Notes: a model not told the origin generated them from the sequence alone. A stretch of DNA of 29,762 nt from Catenibacterium sp. co_0103 (GCF_004168205.1 NZ_RCYB01000022.1:1-29762); one strand, 5' to 3'; shown: positions 15,175 to 24,868, counted from the first letter of the stretch. Program-made: numbers and translations.

Positions 15175-16641
15175 ATGGGATTTCCAAAAGGTTTTTTATG
15201 GGGTGGTTCAATTAGTGCTGCTCAAATTGAAGGTGGATGGAACGAAGGAGGGAAATCACCAGTATTGGTAGATTATTGTACAGCAGGATCTACAAAAGAA
15301 AGAAGACAAATTTGGTATTTAGACAAAGAGGGTAAAAGAGTTCACCGTAATTGGGAAGCTGTTGATGAATTAGAAGAAGGATGTAAGTTTGCTTTCTTTG
15401 ATGATTTACATTATACAAATCATGTGGCAAGTGATTTTTATCATCGTTACAAAGAAGATTTAGCGTTATTTAAAGAAATGGGATATACAACATTTAATAC
15501 TTCTATTTCTTGGGCTAGAATCTATCCACATGGGATTAAAGGTGGTATCAACCAAGAGGGTGTTGAATTTTATCGAGATGTTTTTAAGATAGCTAAAGAA
15601 TATGGGATGGATCCGGTTATTACATTATATAAATATGACGAACCCGTTTCACTTTTAGAACAACATGGTGGATGGCGTAATCGTGCAATGATTGATGAAT
15701 TTGTTGAATTTGCGAGAGTGTGTTTTACAGAATATAAAGATTATGTTAATAAATGGATGACATTTAATGAAATCAATATCATTATGCCAAGAGATGGACA
15801 AAAAAGTGAAAAAAATCAAAGAAATTTAATTTATTTACATAATCAATTAGTTGCTGCTGCAAGAGCAACTATTGTTGCACATGAAATTGATTCAAATCTT
15901 AAAGTAGGATGCATGATTTGTGGAAATATGTCTTATCCATTAACACCAGATCCATTGGATGCTATTGCTCGTTATGAAAACTTCCAAGATTTCTTCTGTT
16001 ATAGTGCTGATACACAAATGAGAGGATATTATCCACCATTTGCTAAAAGAATTTGGGAGAGATATGGAATTAAACCAGAAATCACAGAACAGGATAAAGA
16101 AGATTTAAAGAATGGTAAATCTGATTTTATTGGTTTTTCATATTATGCCTCAGGTGTTGTAACAACACATAAAGTTGAACAGAATGATCATATTGCAGGG
16201 AATGTTTTAGGAACAGTAAAAAATCCTTATTTAAAAGCAAATGCATGGGGATGGCAAATTGATCCGGTTGGGTTTAGACATTTAATGCATTTAATAAATG
16301 ACCGTTATAATGCACCGATGTTTGATGTGGAAAATGGTATTGGTTTAATTGAAACTGAAGGTGAAGATGGTATATGTCATGATCCAGCACGTATTGAATA
16401 TCACCGTGAACATATTAAAGAGATGAAAAAAGCTATTGAAGAAGGAGTTAATCTATTTGGTTATACAACTTGGGGATGTATTGACTTAGTTTCAGCAGGA
16501 ACAGGACAAATGGATAAAAAATATGGATTTATTTATGTAGATATGGATGATCAAGGAAATGGTGATTTACATCGTTCAAGAAAAGATTCATTCTATTGGT
16601 ATAAAAAAGTAATTGCTTCTAATGGTGAAGATTTAGATTAA
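15175..16641 (+). CDS. GH1 6-phospho-beta-glycosidase A, with altered -1 subsite
   Basis: A 488-residue, cytosolic GH1 glycosidase that aligns with BglA/AscB-type 6-phospho-beta-glucosidases. The acid/base Glu199 is in MTFNEINI, the nucleophile Glu386 in FDVENGIG, and Gln17 in SAAQIEGGW. The 6-phosphate-binding Ser440, Lys and Tyr450 are in LVSAGTGQMDKKYGFIYVD. Two positions differ from standard GH1. The Arg of the FR(T/F)SI.W.R motif is Asn108 (FNTSISWARIYPHG), and the His of the H(F/W).MP motif is Lys153 (LYKYDEP). The same changes recur in enzymes B and C. That suggests a shifted sugar specificity near O3, not loss of function, because both catalytic Glu residues remain. It is the last gene of unit 1, and a terminator follows. 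Confidence 0.9.
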   Translation: MGFPKGFLWGGSISAAQIEGGWNEGGKSPVLVDYCTAGSTKERRQIWYLDKEGKRVHRNWEAVDELEEGCKFAFFDDLHYTNHVASDFYHRYKEDLALFKEMGYTTFNTSISWARIYPHGIKGGINQEGVEFYRDVFKIAKEYGMDPVITLYKYDEPVSLLEQHGGWRNRAMIDEFVEFARVCFTEYKDYVNKWMTFNEINIIMPRDGQKSEKNQRNLIYLHNQLVAAARATIVAHEIDSNLKVGCMICGNMSYPLTPDPLDAIARYENFQDFFCYSADTQMRGYYPPFAKRIWERYGIKPEITEQDKEDLKNGKSDFIGFSYYASGVVTTHKVEQNDHIAGNVLGTVKNPYLKANAWGWQIDPVGFRHLMHLINDRYNAPMFDVENGIGLIETEGEDGICHDPARIEYHREHIKEMKKAIEEGVNLFGYTTWGCIDLVSAGTGQMDKKYGFIYVDMDDQGNGDLHRSRKDSFYWYKKVIASNGEDLD

Positions 16642-16664
16642 ACAAGCTCATTGAGCTTGTTTTT
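16640..16664 (+). terminator. Terminator of sugar unit 1
   Basis: AAACAAGCTC pairs with GAGCTTGTTT across an ATT loop and is followed by T residues. It sits at the stop codon of GH1 A and separates units 1 and 2, which has its own promoter. Confidence 0.85.
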
Positions 16665-16692
16665 ATATCAGCTGCTATAAAACTATAAAAGA

Positions 16693-16711
16693 ATGGCACA
16701 TATTGTGACAA
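16693..16711. promoter_or_regulatory. Activator-type dyad of promoter 2 (degenerate copy)
   Basis: ATGGCACATATTGTGACAA matches the 19-bp dyads at 8762 and 22528 in inverted orientation, with one intact ATGGCA half and one weaker half. It is centred exactly 40 nt before the -10 box, the same spacing as in promoter 3. Confidence 0.62.
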
Positions 16712-16718
16712 GGTTTTA

Positions 16719-16747
16719 ACTAGAAAAAGATAATAAATCATTATAGT
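16719..16747 (+). promoter_or_regulatory. Promoter 2 of the sugar locus
   Basis: The -10 candidate TATAGT (16742-16747) has a very poor -35 at 17 nt (ACTAGA, 16719-16724). The spacing to the upstream dyad and downstream operator equals that of the other two promoters. Confidence 0.5.
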
Positions 16748-16763
16748 ATATAAACAGAAGTCA

Positions 16764-16777
16764 GGAAAACGTTTACA
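16764..16777. promoter_or_regulatory. LacI-type operator of promoter 2
   Basis: GGAAAACGTTTACA, centred on CG at 16770/16771, is an imperfect version of the palindrome at 8832. It lies 68.5 nt after the dyad centre. Twelve of its inner positions also fit a CcpA cre site, so the binder could be the local LacI protein or CcpA. Confidence 0.68.
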
Positions 16778-16839
16778 TCATAAGTGCTTTGGATAAAAAC
16801 AAATTAAAAGATATAGTGAAAAACAAAGGAGGAAGAAAA

Positions 16840-18309
16840 ATGAGTTTTCCAAAAGGATTTTTATGGGGTGGAGATATCAGTGCTAACCAATGTGAAGGTG
16901 GTTGGGACGAAGGCGGAAAATCACCAAATATGACAGACTATCATACGGGAGGTAATGTGAATGAACCACGTATGGCAACTTATATCATGCCAGATGGAAC
17001 TTATGGTAAAACACCTGCAATGATTGAAAAGTGTAATTTACCAGATGGCGCTAAATTAGCAATCAATCCTGATGAATTTTATCCTAATCATAAAGCAACA
17101 GATTTTTATCATCATTATAAAGAAGATATTGCTATGTTTGCAGAATTAGGATTTAAAGCATTTAATATGACATTATCATGGGCAAGAATTTTTCCTAAAG
17201 GAATTAAAGCAGGAATTAATCCAGAAGGGGTAGAATTCTATCATAATGTATTTAAAGAATGCTTGAAATATGGAATTGAACCATTAGTTCACTTATATAA
17301 ATATGATATGCCTGCTTTCTATATTGAAGAATTAGGTGGCTGGAAAAATAGAGTATTAATTGGTGAATTTGTTGAATTTGGGAAAGCATCTATTGATGAA
17401 TTCCAAGAAGTTACTTATTGGTCAACATTCAACGAAATCAATGCTGCTCAATTCTCTGTCTTGGATTCAAACAATCAAGAAGAAGTCCAAAGACAATATC
17501 AAGTGTTACATAATCAATTAGTAGCTAGTGCAAAAGTAGTTAAATATTTACATGATAATTATCCAAATAAAAAAATTGGATGTATGCAAGCAGGTATTTT
17601 TACACATGCATTAACATGCGATCCAAATGATGAACTTGCTAATCAAAAAGAAATGCATAAGAATTTTTGGTATGCAGGGGATGTCTTTGTTAGAGGATAT
17701 TATCCAAGTTATGCTGAACATTTATGGAAAGAATTAAATATCACATTAGATATTACTGAAGAAGACACGAAAGCTTTAAAGGATGGTACAGTAGATTTCT
17801 TTGAATTCTCTTATTATTTCTCAAACTGTGTAACAACACATTTAGATGGTGAAGAAGCAACAGGAAACTTAAATTTCATGGGAAAGAAAAACCCATATTT
17901 AAAACAGTCAGATTGGGGATGGGCTATTGATCCAAAAGGATTAAAATACTTTATGCATGAAATCTATGATAGATATCAAATCCCAATCATGAGCTGTGAA
18001 AATGGTTTAGGTGCCTTTGATACATTAGAAGAAGATGGAACAGTTCATGATCAATATCGTATTGATTATATGAGAGAACATGTTAAAGCCATGAGTGAAG
18101 GTATTGATGAAGGTGTAGACTTAATGGGATACACTTGGTGGGGATGTATTGATTTAGTATCTGCAGGTACTGGAGAAATTAGAAAACGTTATGGATTTAT
18201 TTATGTAGATGTTGATGATTTTGGTAATGGAACATATAAACGTTATAAAAAAGATTCTTTTGAATATTGTAAAAAAGTTTACACTTCAAATGGAGAAGAT
18301 TTAGACTAA
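16840..18309 (+). CDS. GH1 6-phospho-beta-glycosidase B, with altered -1 subsite
   Basis: A 489-residue GH1 enzyme. The start is ATG 16840 with AAAGGAGGA upstream; a longer TTG-started frame from 16789 lies in the leader and is not needed. Acid/base Glu199 (STFNEINA), nucleophile Glu387 (MSCENGLGAF) and the phosphate loop ([19 protein letters not shown]) are present. As in A and C, the usual Arg is Asn109 (FNMTLSWARIFPKG) and the usual His is Lys154 (HLYKYDMP). It is more diverged than A and C are from each other, for example in residues 35-85 and around 205-225, so its aglycone preference may differ. It is first in unit 2, and its stop codon overlaps the next start (TAATG). Confidence 0.9.
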   Translation: MSFPKGFLWGGDISANQCEGGWDEGGKSPNMTDYHTGGNVNEPRMATYIMPDGTYGKTPAMIEKCNLPDGAKLAINPDEFYPNHKATDFYHHYKEDIAMFAELGFKAFNMTLSWARIFPKGIKAGINPEGVEFYHNVFKECLKYGIEPLVHLYKYDMPAFYIEELGGWKNRVLIGEFVEFGKASIDEFQEVTYWSTFNEINAAQFSVLDSNNQEEVQRQYQVLHNQLVASAKVVKYLHDNYPNKKIGCMQAGIFTHALTCDPNDELANQKEMHKNFWYAGDVFVRGYYPSYAEHLWKELNITLDITEEDTKALKDGTVDFFEFSYYFSNCVTTHLDGEEATGNLNFMGKKNPYLKQSDWGWAIDPKGLKYFMHEIYDRYQIPIMSCENGLGAFDTLEEDGTVHDQYRIDYMREHVKAMSEGIDEGVDLMGYTWWGCIDLVSAGTGEIRKRYGFIYVDVDDFGNGTYKRYKKDSFEYCKKVYTSNGEDLD

Positions 18310-18935
18310 TGCTAGAAAAGATAAGAACGTTAAATCCAGATTACCAAATTAATGAACTTGATGATTCGTTTAAAGAATATGGACGAATCATCAAGCAAGA
18401 TATGCAAGAAGCCATCAATTATGCTACAACTTATCAAAATACAAATGCCTATGATACAAGTGTTCAAGCATTAGAAGAAATGCCTTGTATACAAGATTTA
18501 ATTAATGATATTTATGGTTATTTAGATGTCATGGCAGGTGTAGTTACTGGTAAAAATGAAGTATTAAATGGGTTGGAATATCATCAATGCAGTGAAACAA
18601 TCATTGCGGTGACAGACTATATTCTTGCTCTTGGAAAAAGACAAGATATGGAAGAAAATGACTATGACATAGATAAGTGCGAACTTTTCTATGTACCAAA
18701 AGGAACAGTCGTAGAACTCTATGCAACAACATTACACTATACACCAATAACAGTAAAAGATTCATTTAAAACAATCTGTTTATTATTAAGAGGAACAGGG
18801 GATAGTTGTCAAAGAAGAGGAATCCTAAAGAAAAAGAATAAATGGTTCATAGCACATAAAGATAATGTAGAAAAAGTACAAGCAGGAGATTATCCTGGTT
18901 TAAAAGGCAAAATGATTCGTATTAAATATTTATAA
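18309..18935 (+). CDS. DUF4867-like protein (cupin-like)
   Basis: A 208-residue soluble protein that I place, from memory, in the DUF4867 family found beside sugar-phosphate genes of Bacillota. The N-terminal part is helical. The C-terminal part has cupin-like strands, with KCELFYVPKGTVVELYATTL followed by LHYTPITV and FKTICLLLRGTG. It starts on the last base of the preceding stop codon, so it is translationally coupled to GH1 B, and GH1 C follows after 12 nt. A similar fold occurs in ureidoglycolate lyase and some sugar isomerases. An isomerase, epimerase or sugar-binding role is possible, but no function can be read from the sequence. Confidence 0.68.
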   Translation: MLEKIRTLNPDYQINELDDSFKEYGRIIKQDMQEAINYATTYQNTNAYDTSVQALEEMPCIQDLINDIYGYLDVMAGVVTGKNEVLNGLEYHQCSETIIAVTDYILALGKRQDMEENDYDIDKCELFYVPKGTVVELYATTLHYTPITVKDSFKTICLLLRGTGDSCQRRGILKKKNKWFIAHKDNVEKVQAGDYPGLKGKMIRIKYL

Positions 18936-20402
<1,467 letters not shown>

Positions 20403-20404
20403 TA

Positions 20405-20440
20405 ATAAGAACCCTAGAAAATTTATTCTAGGGTTCTTAT
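20405..20440. terminator. Hairpin after sugar unit 2
   Basis: ATAAGAACCCTAGAA (20405-20419) and TTCTAGGGTTCTTAT (20426-20440) form a perfect 15-bp stem around AATTTA. It lacks an immediate long T-tract on the plus strand, but its length and position suggest a terminator. It may also shield against the convergent PRD gene. Confidence 0.72.
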
Positions 20441-20491
20441 GGTTATTAAATTTTTGAGGGAGTTACGCTATGATTCTCTTTTTGATTTATG

Positions 20492-22396
20492 CTATTTATT
20501 GTTGATGAGTATTGATAAGAATTCTGTGTAGCTCTCACATTTTATTAACGATTCTATTAATGTATTATCCTCACTGATTTTCTTTAAAGTATTATAAAGC
20601 GTATCATACATAATATTGTTTTGATCATAACTAGAGAATACTATGAGAACCTGGAATTCCTGGTCATCATAATTGACAGGTTCTTTAAAGGTGAGAATGA
20701 TATTATTGGTATTGGAGTTAATAGGAGTATTGAGTTTTAACAAGCCTATACTGTTATTAAATGAATGAAGTGAGTATTTATTCTTGTTTGTAAAATTCGC
20801 TTTAACAGACGATTTCATAAGAGGGTATATCTTGCAGAGTGTTTGATAAAGCACTGTAGAAATACCTTTTTTTGTCTTTGCAGATACACTATGTTCAAAT
20901 AGTTCTGGATGGAAATAGTATACCAAATTTTCTTCGTTGAAATAGTAAGTGAGTTTGCTTTTGATGAAGATGATATCATCCATAGTAATAATATAATTTG
21001 TATTTATGACAGGAATATCATAGTTTTTGTGGATAGGAGCATTGGATATAATCAAATCATAATTACTTAAATCCTCTTTTAATAATTCAGGGTAAGAAAT
21101 ACATTTTTGTATAATGAGGTCGTTAGACAAATCTTTCTCTAGCATATTTGTATTATAATTGGAAGCAAAATTTCCCATACAATTAATAAGTAGTACTTTT
21201 TTTCGATGATCAGTATGATCAGTTATGATATTGTTGAAAAATATTGTGAAAGATGTGATTTCACTTCGTGATAAGGGAGTATCAGTATATTCTTTAATTC
21301 TTTTATTAACTATTTTGGTTAGATAATATGCAAATGGCATATCATCTTGAATTTGATCATAAAGAGGATTTCTTATTTTTTCTTGATATTTTTGCCTTAG
21401 TAAAGCTGTTTGGATATAAAGAGATAGTCTGTCATAATAACGATTATCAATATAAATAAGTGTAGATGAATAAATATCATCAAGAATTGTGTGGGTCAGT
21501 TTAGAAGTTATTTGGTCTTCCTGATAAATCTTATCGTGAGTTGATCCTTTACAGATTAACATTAATGTTAAAAAGCTCTTTTCAGAATCATTAAAATCCA
21601 CATCGAAATGTTCTTTTGCAACGCGAGATAAGTCTAGTACAGTATGATATTCTTTAGTATTTTTGAATATTTCGAAATCTTCAAATACTGTGTCAAGTGG
21701 ATGGCCAGCCATGTTTCTAGCAATGGAAATGGAATAATTGATAAGAATATCCGCTAAACTCAAATCACTGATGTATAGATTGTTGTTTTTTATAATTTCG
21801 ATAATTTCACGATCTGAAGTATCTAAATATGTATCAAGAAAATCGTAGAATACTTCTCTTTGAGTCATACTCGCAAATACAAGGTCAGCAATAATTCTTC
21901 TTCTTTCAAGCTCATTAATATTCAACTTAATACCGTAATTTGGTTTGTGAATTATATGTATATTATATCTAGACAATTCTTTTTTTACATTTATTAAGTC
22001 ATTTGCAATTGTTGCACGGCTTACTAGAAGGTCATCGGCAATGTCATCCATTTTAATATACTTATCTGATTGTGCTAATAATTTAAGAATATAATTAACT
22101 CGATCATGCGGTATATTTGGTACTAGTGCATATGCATCATCGTTTTCATTTTTATTAATAATTTCCTGTAACTTATTAATGATTTCAGGTGTTTTTTCAT
22201 CAATTATATAACCTTTATTAGGCTTGGAGGTAAAATGAATCTCTAATTCTTTCAAAATGTTTTTGACGTTATTAATTTCCTCTCGTACTGATCTTCTTGA
22301 TATACCGATAAGTGTAGCTATTTCATAAGTTGATATATAGTCATTTGATGCTAATAAAATTTGAATAATCTTAATTTCGTTGTTTGTTGTTTTCAT
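20492..22396 (-). CDS. PRD-domain transcriptional regulator (LicR/MtlR/ManR-type)
   Basis: A 634-residue regulator. Two N-terminal HTH domains (STYEIATLIGISRRSVREEI; MDDIADDLLVSRATIANDLI) are followed by two PRD-like domains (about 175-290 and 300-410). An EIIB-like domain (VLLINCMGNFASN, with a Cys) and an EIIA-like C-terminal domain complete the architecture of PTS-controlled activators. The start at 22396 is preferred because AAGGAG lies about 12 nt upstream; the longer frame from 22513 would cover a LacI-type operator. By eye, the phospho-accepting His positions of both PRDs and of the EIIA-like domain are not conserved (NYSISIARN, TLMLICKG, FTIFFNNII, GLLKLN). It is divergent from the EIIC gene and is the best candidate to bind the 19-bp dyads. 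Confidence 0.88.
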   Translation of the reverse strand: MKTTNNEIKIIQILLASNDYISTYEIATLIGISRRSVREEINNVKNILKELEIHFTSKPNKGYIIDEKTPEIINKLQEIINKNENDDAYALVPNIPHDRVNYILKLLAQSDKYIKMDDIADDLLVSRATIANDLINVKKELSRYNIHIIHKPNYGIKLNINELERRRIIADLVFASMTQREVFYDFLDTYLDTSDREIIEIIKNNNLYISDLSLADILINYSISIARNMAGHPLDTVFEDFEIFKNTKEYHTVLDLSRVAKEHFDVDFNDSEKSFLTLMLICKGSTHDKIYQEDQITSKLTHTILDDIYSSTLIYIDNRYYDRLSLYIQTALLRQKYQEKIRNPLYDQIQDDMPFAYYLTKIVNKRIKEYTDTPLSRSEITSFTIFFNNIITDHTDHRKKVLLINCMGNFASNYNTNMLEKDLSNDLIIQKCISYPELLKEDLSNYDLIISNAPIHKNYDIPVINTNYIITMDDIIFIKSKLTYYFNEENLVYYFHPELFEHSVSAKTKKGISTVLYQTLCKIYPLMKSSVKANFTNKNKYSLHSFNNSIGLLKLNTPINSNTNNIILTFKEPVNYDDQEFQVLIVFSSYDQNNIMYDTLYNTLKKISEDNTLIESLIKCESYTEFLSILINNK

Positions 22397-22442
22397 TTTT
22401 TTGATACTCCTTAGTTGAATTATATCATTAAAAATACAAATG

Positions 22443-22456
22443 TGAAAACGTTTACT
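22443..22456. promoter_or_regulatory. LacI- or cre-type operator upstream of the PRD gene
   Basis: TGAAAACGTTTACT, centred on CG at 22449/22450, lies about 47 bp before the PRD-gene start. It has the same core as the three sugar-unit operators and is also a good cre-like match. It implies that the repressor or CcpA controls the activator gene as well. Confidence 0.6.
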
Positions 22457-22527
22457 CATAAAATAATTAAAATACATAACGTGAAAATGTGATGATATAA
22501 AGGGCAAATTCATGTTTTGTTAGTCGG

Positions 22528-22546
22528 ATGGCATAATATGTGCCAT
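22528..22546. promoter_or_regulatory. Activator-type dyad of promoter 3
   Basis: ATGGCATAATATGTGCCAT is identical over 19 bases to the copy at 8762, and here it gains one more pair (G...C) on each side. It lies between the divergent PRD and EIIC genes, centred 40 nt before the TATAAT of the EIIC promoter. Confidence 0.72.
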
Positions 22547-22553
22547 CTGATTA

Positions 22554-22582
22554 TATAGAAAACTATGAAAAGACAGTATAAT
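22554..22582 (+). promoter_or_regulatory. Promoter 3 (EIIC operon)
   Basis: A perfect TATAAT (22577-22582) lies 17 nt after a poor -35 (TATAGA, 22554-22559). The predicted start is near 22589, which places the dyad at about -52 and the operator at about +18. Confidence 0.6.
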
Positions 22583-22599
22583 ATTAACTTAGACATAAG

Positions 22600-22613
22600 A
22601 GAAAACGTTTACA
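22600..22613. promoter_or_regulatory. LacI-type operator of promoter 3
   Basis: AGAAAACGTTTACA, centred on CG at 22606/22607, is 69.5 nt from the dyad centre. It shares the AAACGTTTAC core with the sites at 8832, 16764 and 22443. CcpA binding is an alternative reading. Confidence 0.68.
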
Positions 22614-22655
22614 CACAAACGATTCTCAAATCAATTTAAAGGGAGGAAATTTAAA

Positions 22656-23960
22656 ATGTCTACTGAAAAACAGTCCTTCATGGACAAAGTTTTAGAAAAA
22701 GTTGACGTTATTGCCGGACCTATGACACGTTTTGGTCAAATTCCATTTGTTCGTGCTATCGTCAATGGTATGGTTGCTGCATTGCCAGTAACTATGGTTG
22801 GTTCTATTTTCTTAGTTGTTAATCTATTCTGTTCTGATGGTGGATTAACACAGCATGCATTAATCCCATTTTTAAAACCATGGGCAGCAGATCTTGCTTT
22901 AGTAAATAGTTTATCAATGGGGATTATGGCTATCTACATTATTATCGCATTTGGTGCTGAATATGCTGAAATCAAAGGGTTCAATAAAACAACAGGTGCT
23001 GTTGGCGCATTCTTTGCATTCATGTTATTGAACTACAATTCAGTTGGTCAGTTAGCTAAAACTGGAGCTAGTGCATTTGAATCAACTTATTGGGGTGGTG
23101 CAGGGCTTATTACTACAATGATTGCAGGTGCTATCGCTGTTAACATTATTGATTTCTGTTATAAAAAGAATATCGTAATCAAGCTTCCTGATTCAGTTCC
23201 ACCAGCAATCTCTGATAGTTTCTCAGCTATCATTCCTTATTTCTTCATCACAATCGTGTGTTGGGGTATCAGAACTCTTGCAGGTATTAATATTCCATCA
23301 GCAGTTGGTGAAATCTTAATGCCATTAATCGGAAACGCTGATAATGTATTTGTTTACAGCTTCCAGCAGTTTATGTCCGCTTTACTTTGGATTTGTGGTT
23401 TACATGGTGATAACATCACTGGTGCAGTTACAAACGTATTCTTGAATCAGTGGTTAGCAGAAAACAATGCAGTATTTATGGCTCATACAGCTGTCAAAGA
23501 TCTTCCATATGTTTGGACTCCAAACTTATGTAGATTATCACAGTGGGTATCAAGCTGTTGGCCAATCTTAGTTTATATGTTTATGTCTAGTAAGAAATTA
23601 CCTCATTTAAAACCATTAGGTTTAATTTGCTTACCACCTGCAGTTTTCTGTATCATTGAACCAATCATGTTTGGTTTACCAGTAGTGATGAATGGTTTCT
23701 TGTTAATTCCATTTGTCTTAACTCATACTTTAACTGCTGCATTAACTTATTGGCTAACAAAAATTGGTTTTGTTGGTAAAATGTATATGTCATTGCCTTG
23801 GGCAACACCTTCTCCAATTTTAGGATATCTAAGCGCTGGAGGATCTATTGGTGGCTTCGTAGTAGTATTCATTAACTTTGTAATTGGATTAGTTATCTTC
23901 TATCCATTCTGGAAAGCTTATGAAAAATCTGAAGTTGCTAAATTAAATACTGAAGAATAA
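22656..23960 (+). CDS. PTS EIIC permease, lactose/cellobiose family
   Basis: A 434-residue polytopic membrane protein with about ten hydrophobic segments. It forms the sugar channel of a phosphotransferase system and delivers the substrate to its EIIB for phosphorylation at O6. N-terminal wording (GPMTRFGQIPFVRAIVNGM, LPVTMVGSIFLVVN) and the late FCIIEPIMFGLPVVMN motif with the conserved Glu fit the EIIC-Lac/Cel family. GGGAGGA precedes the ATG. No EIIA or EIIB gene is present anywhere in the window, so partners must be encoded elsewhere. Together with four GH1 6-phospho-glycosidases, the expected substrate is a beta-linked disaccharide or aryl glycoside. Confidence 0.93.
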   Translation: MSTEKQSFMDKVLEKVDVIAGPMTRFGQIPFVRAIVNGMVAALPVTMVGSIFLVVNLFCSDGGLTQHALIPFLKPWAADLALVNSLSMGIMAIYIIIAFGAEYAEIKGFNKTTGAVGAFFAFMLLNYNSVGQLAKTGASAFESTYWGGAGLITTMIAGAIAVNIIDFCYKKNIVIKLPDSVPPAISDSFSAIIPYFFITIVCWGIRTLAGINIPSAVGEILMPLIGNADNVFVYSFQQFMSALLWICGLHGDNITGAVTNVFLNQWLAENNAVFMAHTAVKDLPYVWTPNLCRLSQWVSSCWPILVYMFMSSKKLPHLKPLGLICLPPAVFCIIEPIMFGLPVVMNGFLLIPFVLTHTLTAALTYWLTKIGFVGKMYMSLPWATPSPILGYLSAGGSIGGFVVVFINFVIGLVIFYPFWKAYEKSEVAKLNTEE

Positions 23961-23983
23961 TAAATTATAAGGAGGGACTTAAC

Positions 23984-24397
23984 ATGGTATGTCCATATTG
24001 TCATAAAGAAATACCTGAAGACTCAATCTATTGCTATCATTGTGGGAAAGAACTAAGTAACAAGCAAAAGCACTCTTCAATCAAACTGAAAAAGAATCCA
24101 CATGAAAATAGTTTTGCCAAGTTAGGTCTTCTCCTCTTCTTTATTGCTTTATTCGGTTTTGACTTTATTCTTGGAACAATTTTTAAAACAGTTGGTATAA
24201 ATATTAAAATACCATATATGATTAGTACAGTATTATATGTAGGAGCAATTATATGTGGTGCGCTCTCTCTTAATTTAGATAAGAAAGATGAACAAAAAGG
24301 CTATCAGCCTACTGGAAATAAGAATTATGCATACATCTCAGTTTTTGCTAGTATGTTTGTTACACTTGCGAATATTGCAACTATTTTGGTGAAGTAG
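23984..24397 (+). CDS. Zinc-ribbon membrane protein 1
   Basis: A 137-residue protein with an N-terminal zinc ribbon (Cys3-x2-Cys6 and Cys17-x2-Cys20), a basic linker, and three hydrophobic segments near residues 44-66, 72-92 and 114-136. AAGGAGGG precedes the ATG. It follows the EIIC gene by 23 nt in the same unit. Such zinc-ribbon plus transmembrane proteins are common in Bacillota but have no general function. A role in PTS complex assembly or stability is a guess from position only. Confidence 0.75.
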   Translation: MVCPYCHKEIPEDSIYCYHCGKELSNKQKHSSIKLKKNPHENSFAKLGLLLFFIALFGFDFILGTIFKTVGINIKIPYMISTVLYVGAIICGALSLNLDKKDEQKGYQPTGNKNYAYISVFASMFVTLANIATILVK

Positions 24398-24409
24398 AGG
24401 TATAAATTT

Positions 24410-24868
24410 ATGTATTGTAGAAAATGCGGAATGAAGATCAGCGATTCTTCGAAATTCTGTGACCATTGTGGTACAGAGGTTGTCAAAGTAAAACAAAAAA
24501 GTTATTCCGAAAAGTATAATGAAAAAAAATCAAAGGAAAAGAGTCACAAAGTGAATAAATTGCAGAAGCATCTCGATATAAAAAATCCATATATAAGTGC
24601 AGCTTTATTTGCTTCTGTTGTTGCTTTTATTCTTGCATTCTTCCCATGGAACTATATTTCTAAAGGAATAGGTACAAGTCTCCCTATGAGAATTGCAGTT
24701 GTATGTTTCGCGTTACTTGCAGATTATCATGTTACTAAAGCAAAACAAGTAAACAATCTTATTTATAGTAAGCATGGAGTCAGACTAAAAGAGAATGTTG
24801 TTTCTCTTACAAGTTTCTTATCAATATTTATTACTGTTATTGGCTTATTTGCTCTATTTACATATTAG
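24410..24868 (+). CDS. Zinc-ribbon membrane protein 2
   Basis: A 152-residue protein with the same plan as its upstream neighbour: Cys3-x2-Cys6 and Cys17-x2-Cys20, then a strongly charged Lys/Glu/Ser linker (about 25-60), and three hydrophobic segments in the C-terminal 90 residues. The two proteins share architecture but little sequence outside the ribbon, so they could act as a pair. GAGG lies upstream of the ATG. A short hairpin overlaps the stop codon. The function is unknown. Confidence 0.73.
   Translation: MYCRKCGMKISDSSKFCDHCGTEVVKVKQKSYSEKYNEKKSKEKSHKVNKLQKHLDIKNPYISAALFASVVAFILAFFPWNYISKGIGTSLPMRIAVVCFALLADYHVTKAKQVNNLIYSKHGVRLKENVVSLTSFLSIFITVIGLFALFTY

Noticed and set aside
16789..16839. 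N-terminal extension of GH1 B from TTG 16789
   Set aside because: ATG 16840 has a strong AAAGGAGGA and aligns with the other GH1 starts; the extension lies just after the operator in the leader.
22397..22513. N-terminal extension of the PRD regulator
   Set aside because: It has no ribosome site and runs through a LacI-type operator. ATG 22396 has AAGGAG and starts just before the first HTH.
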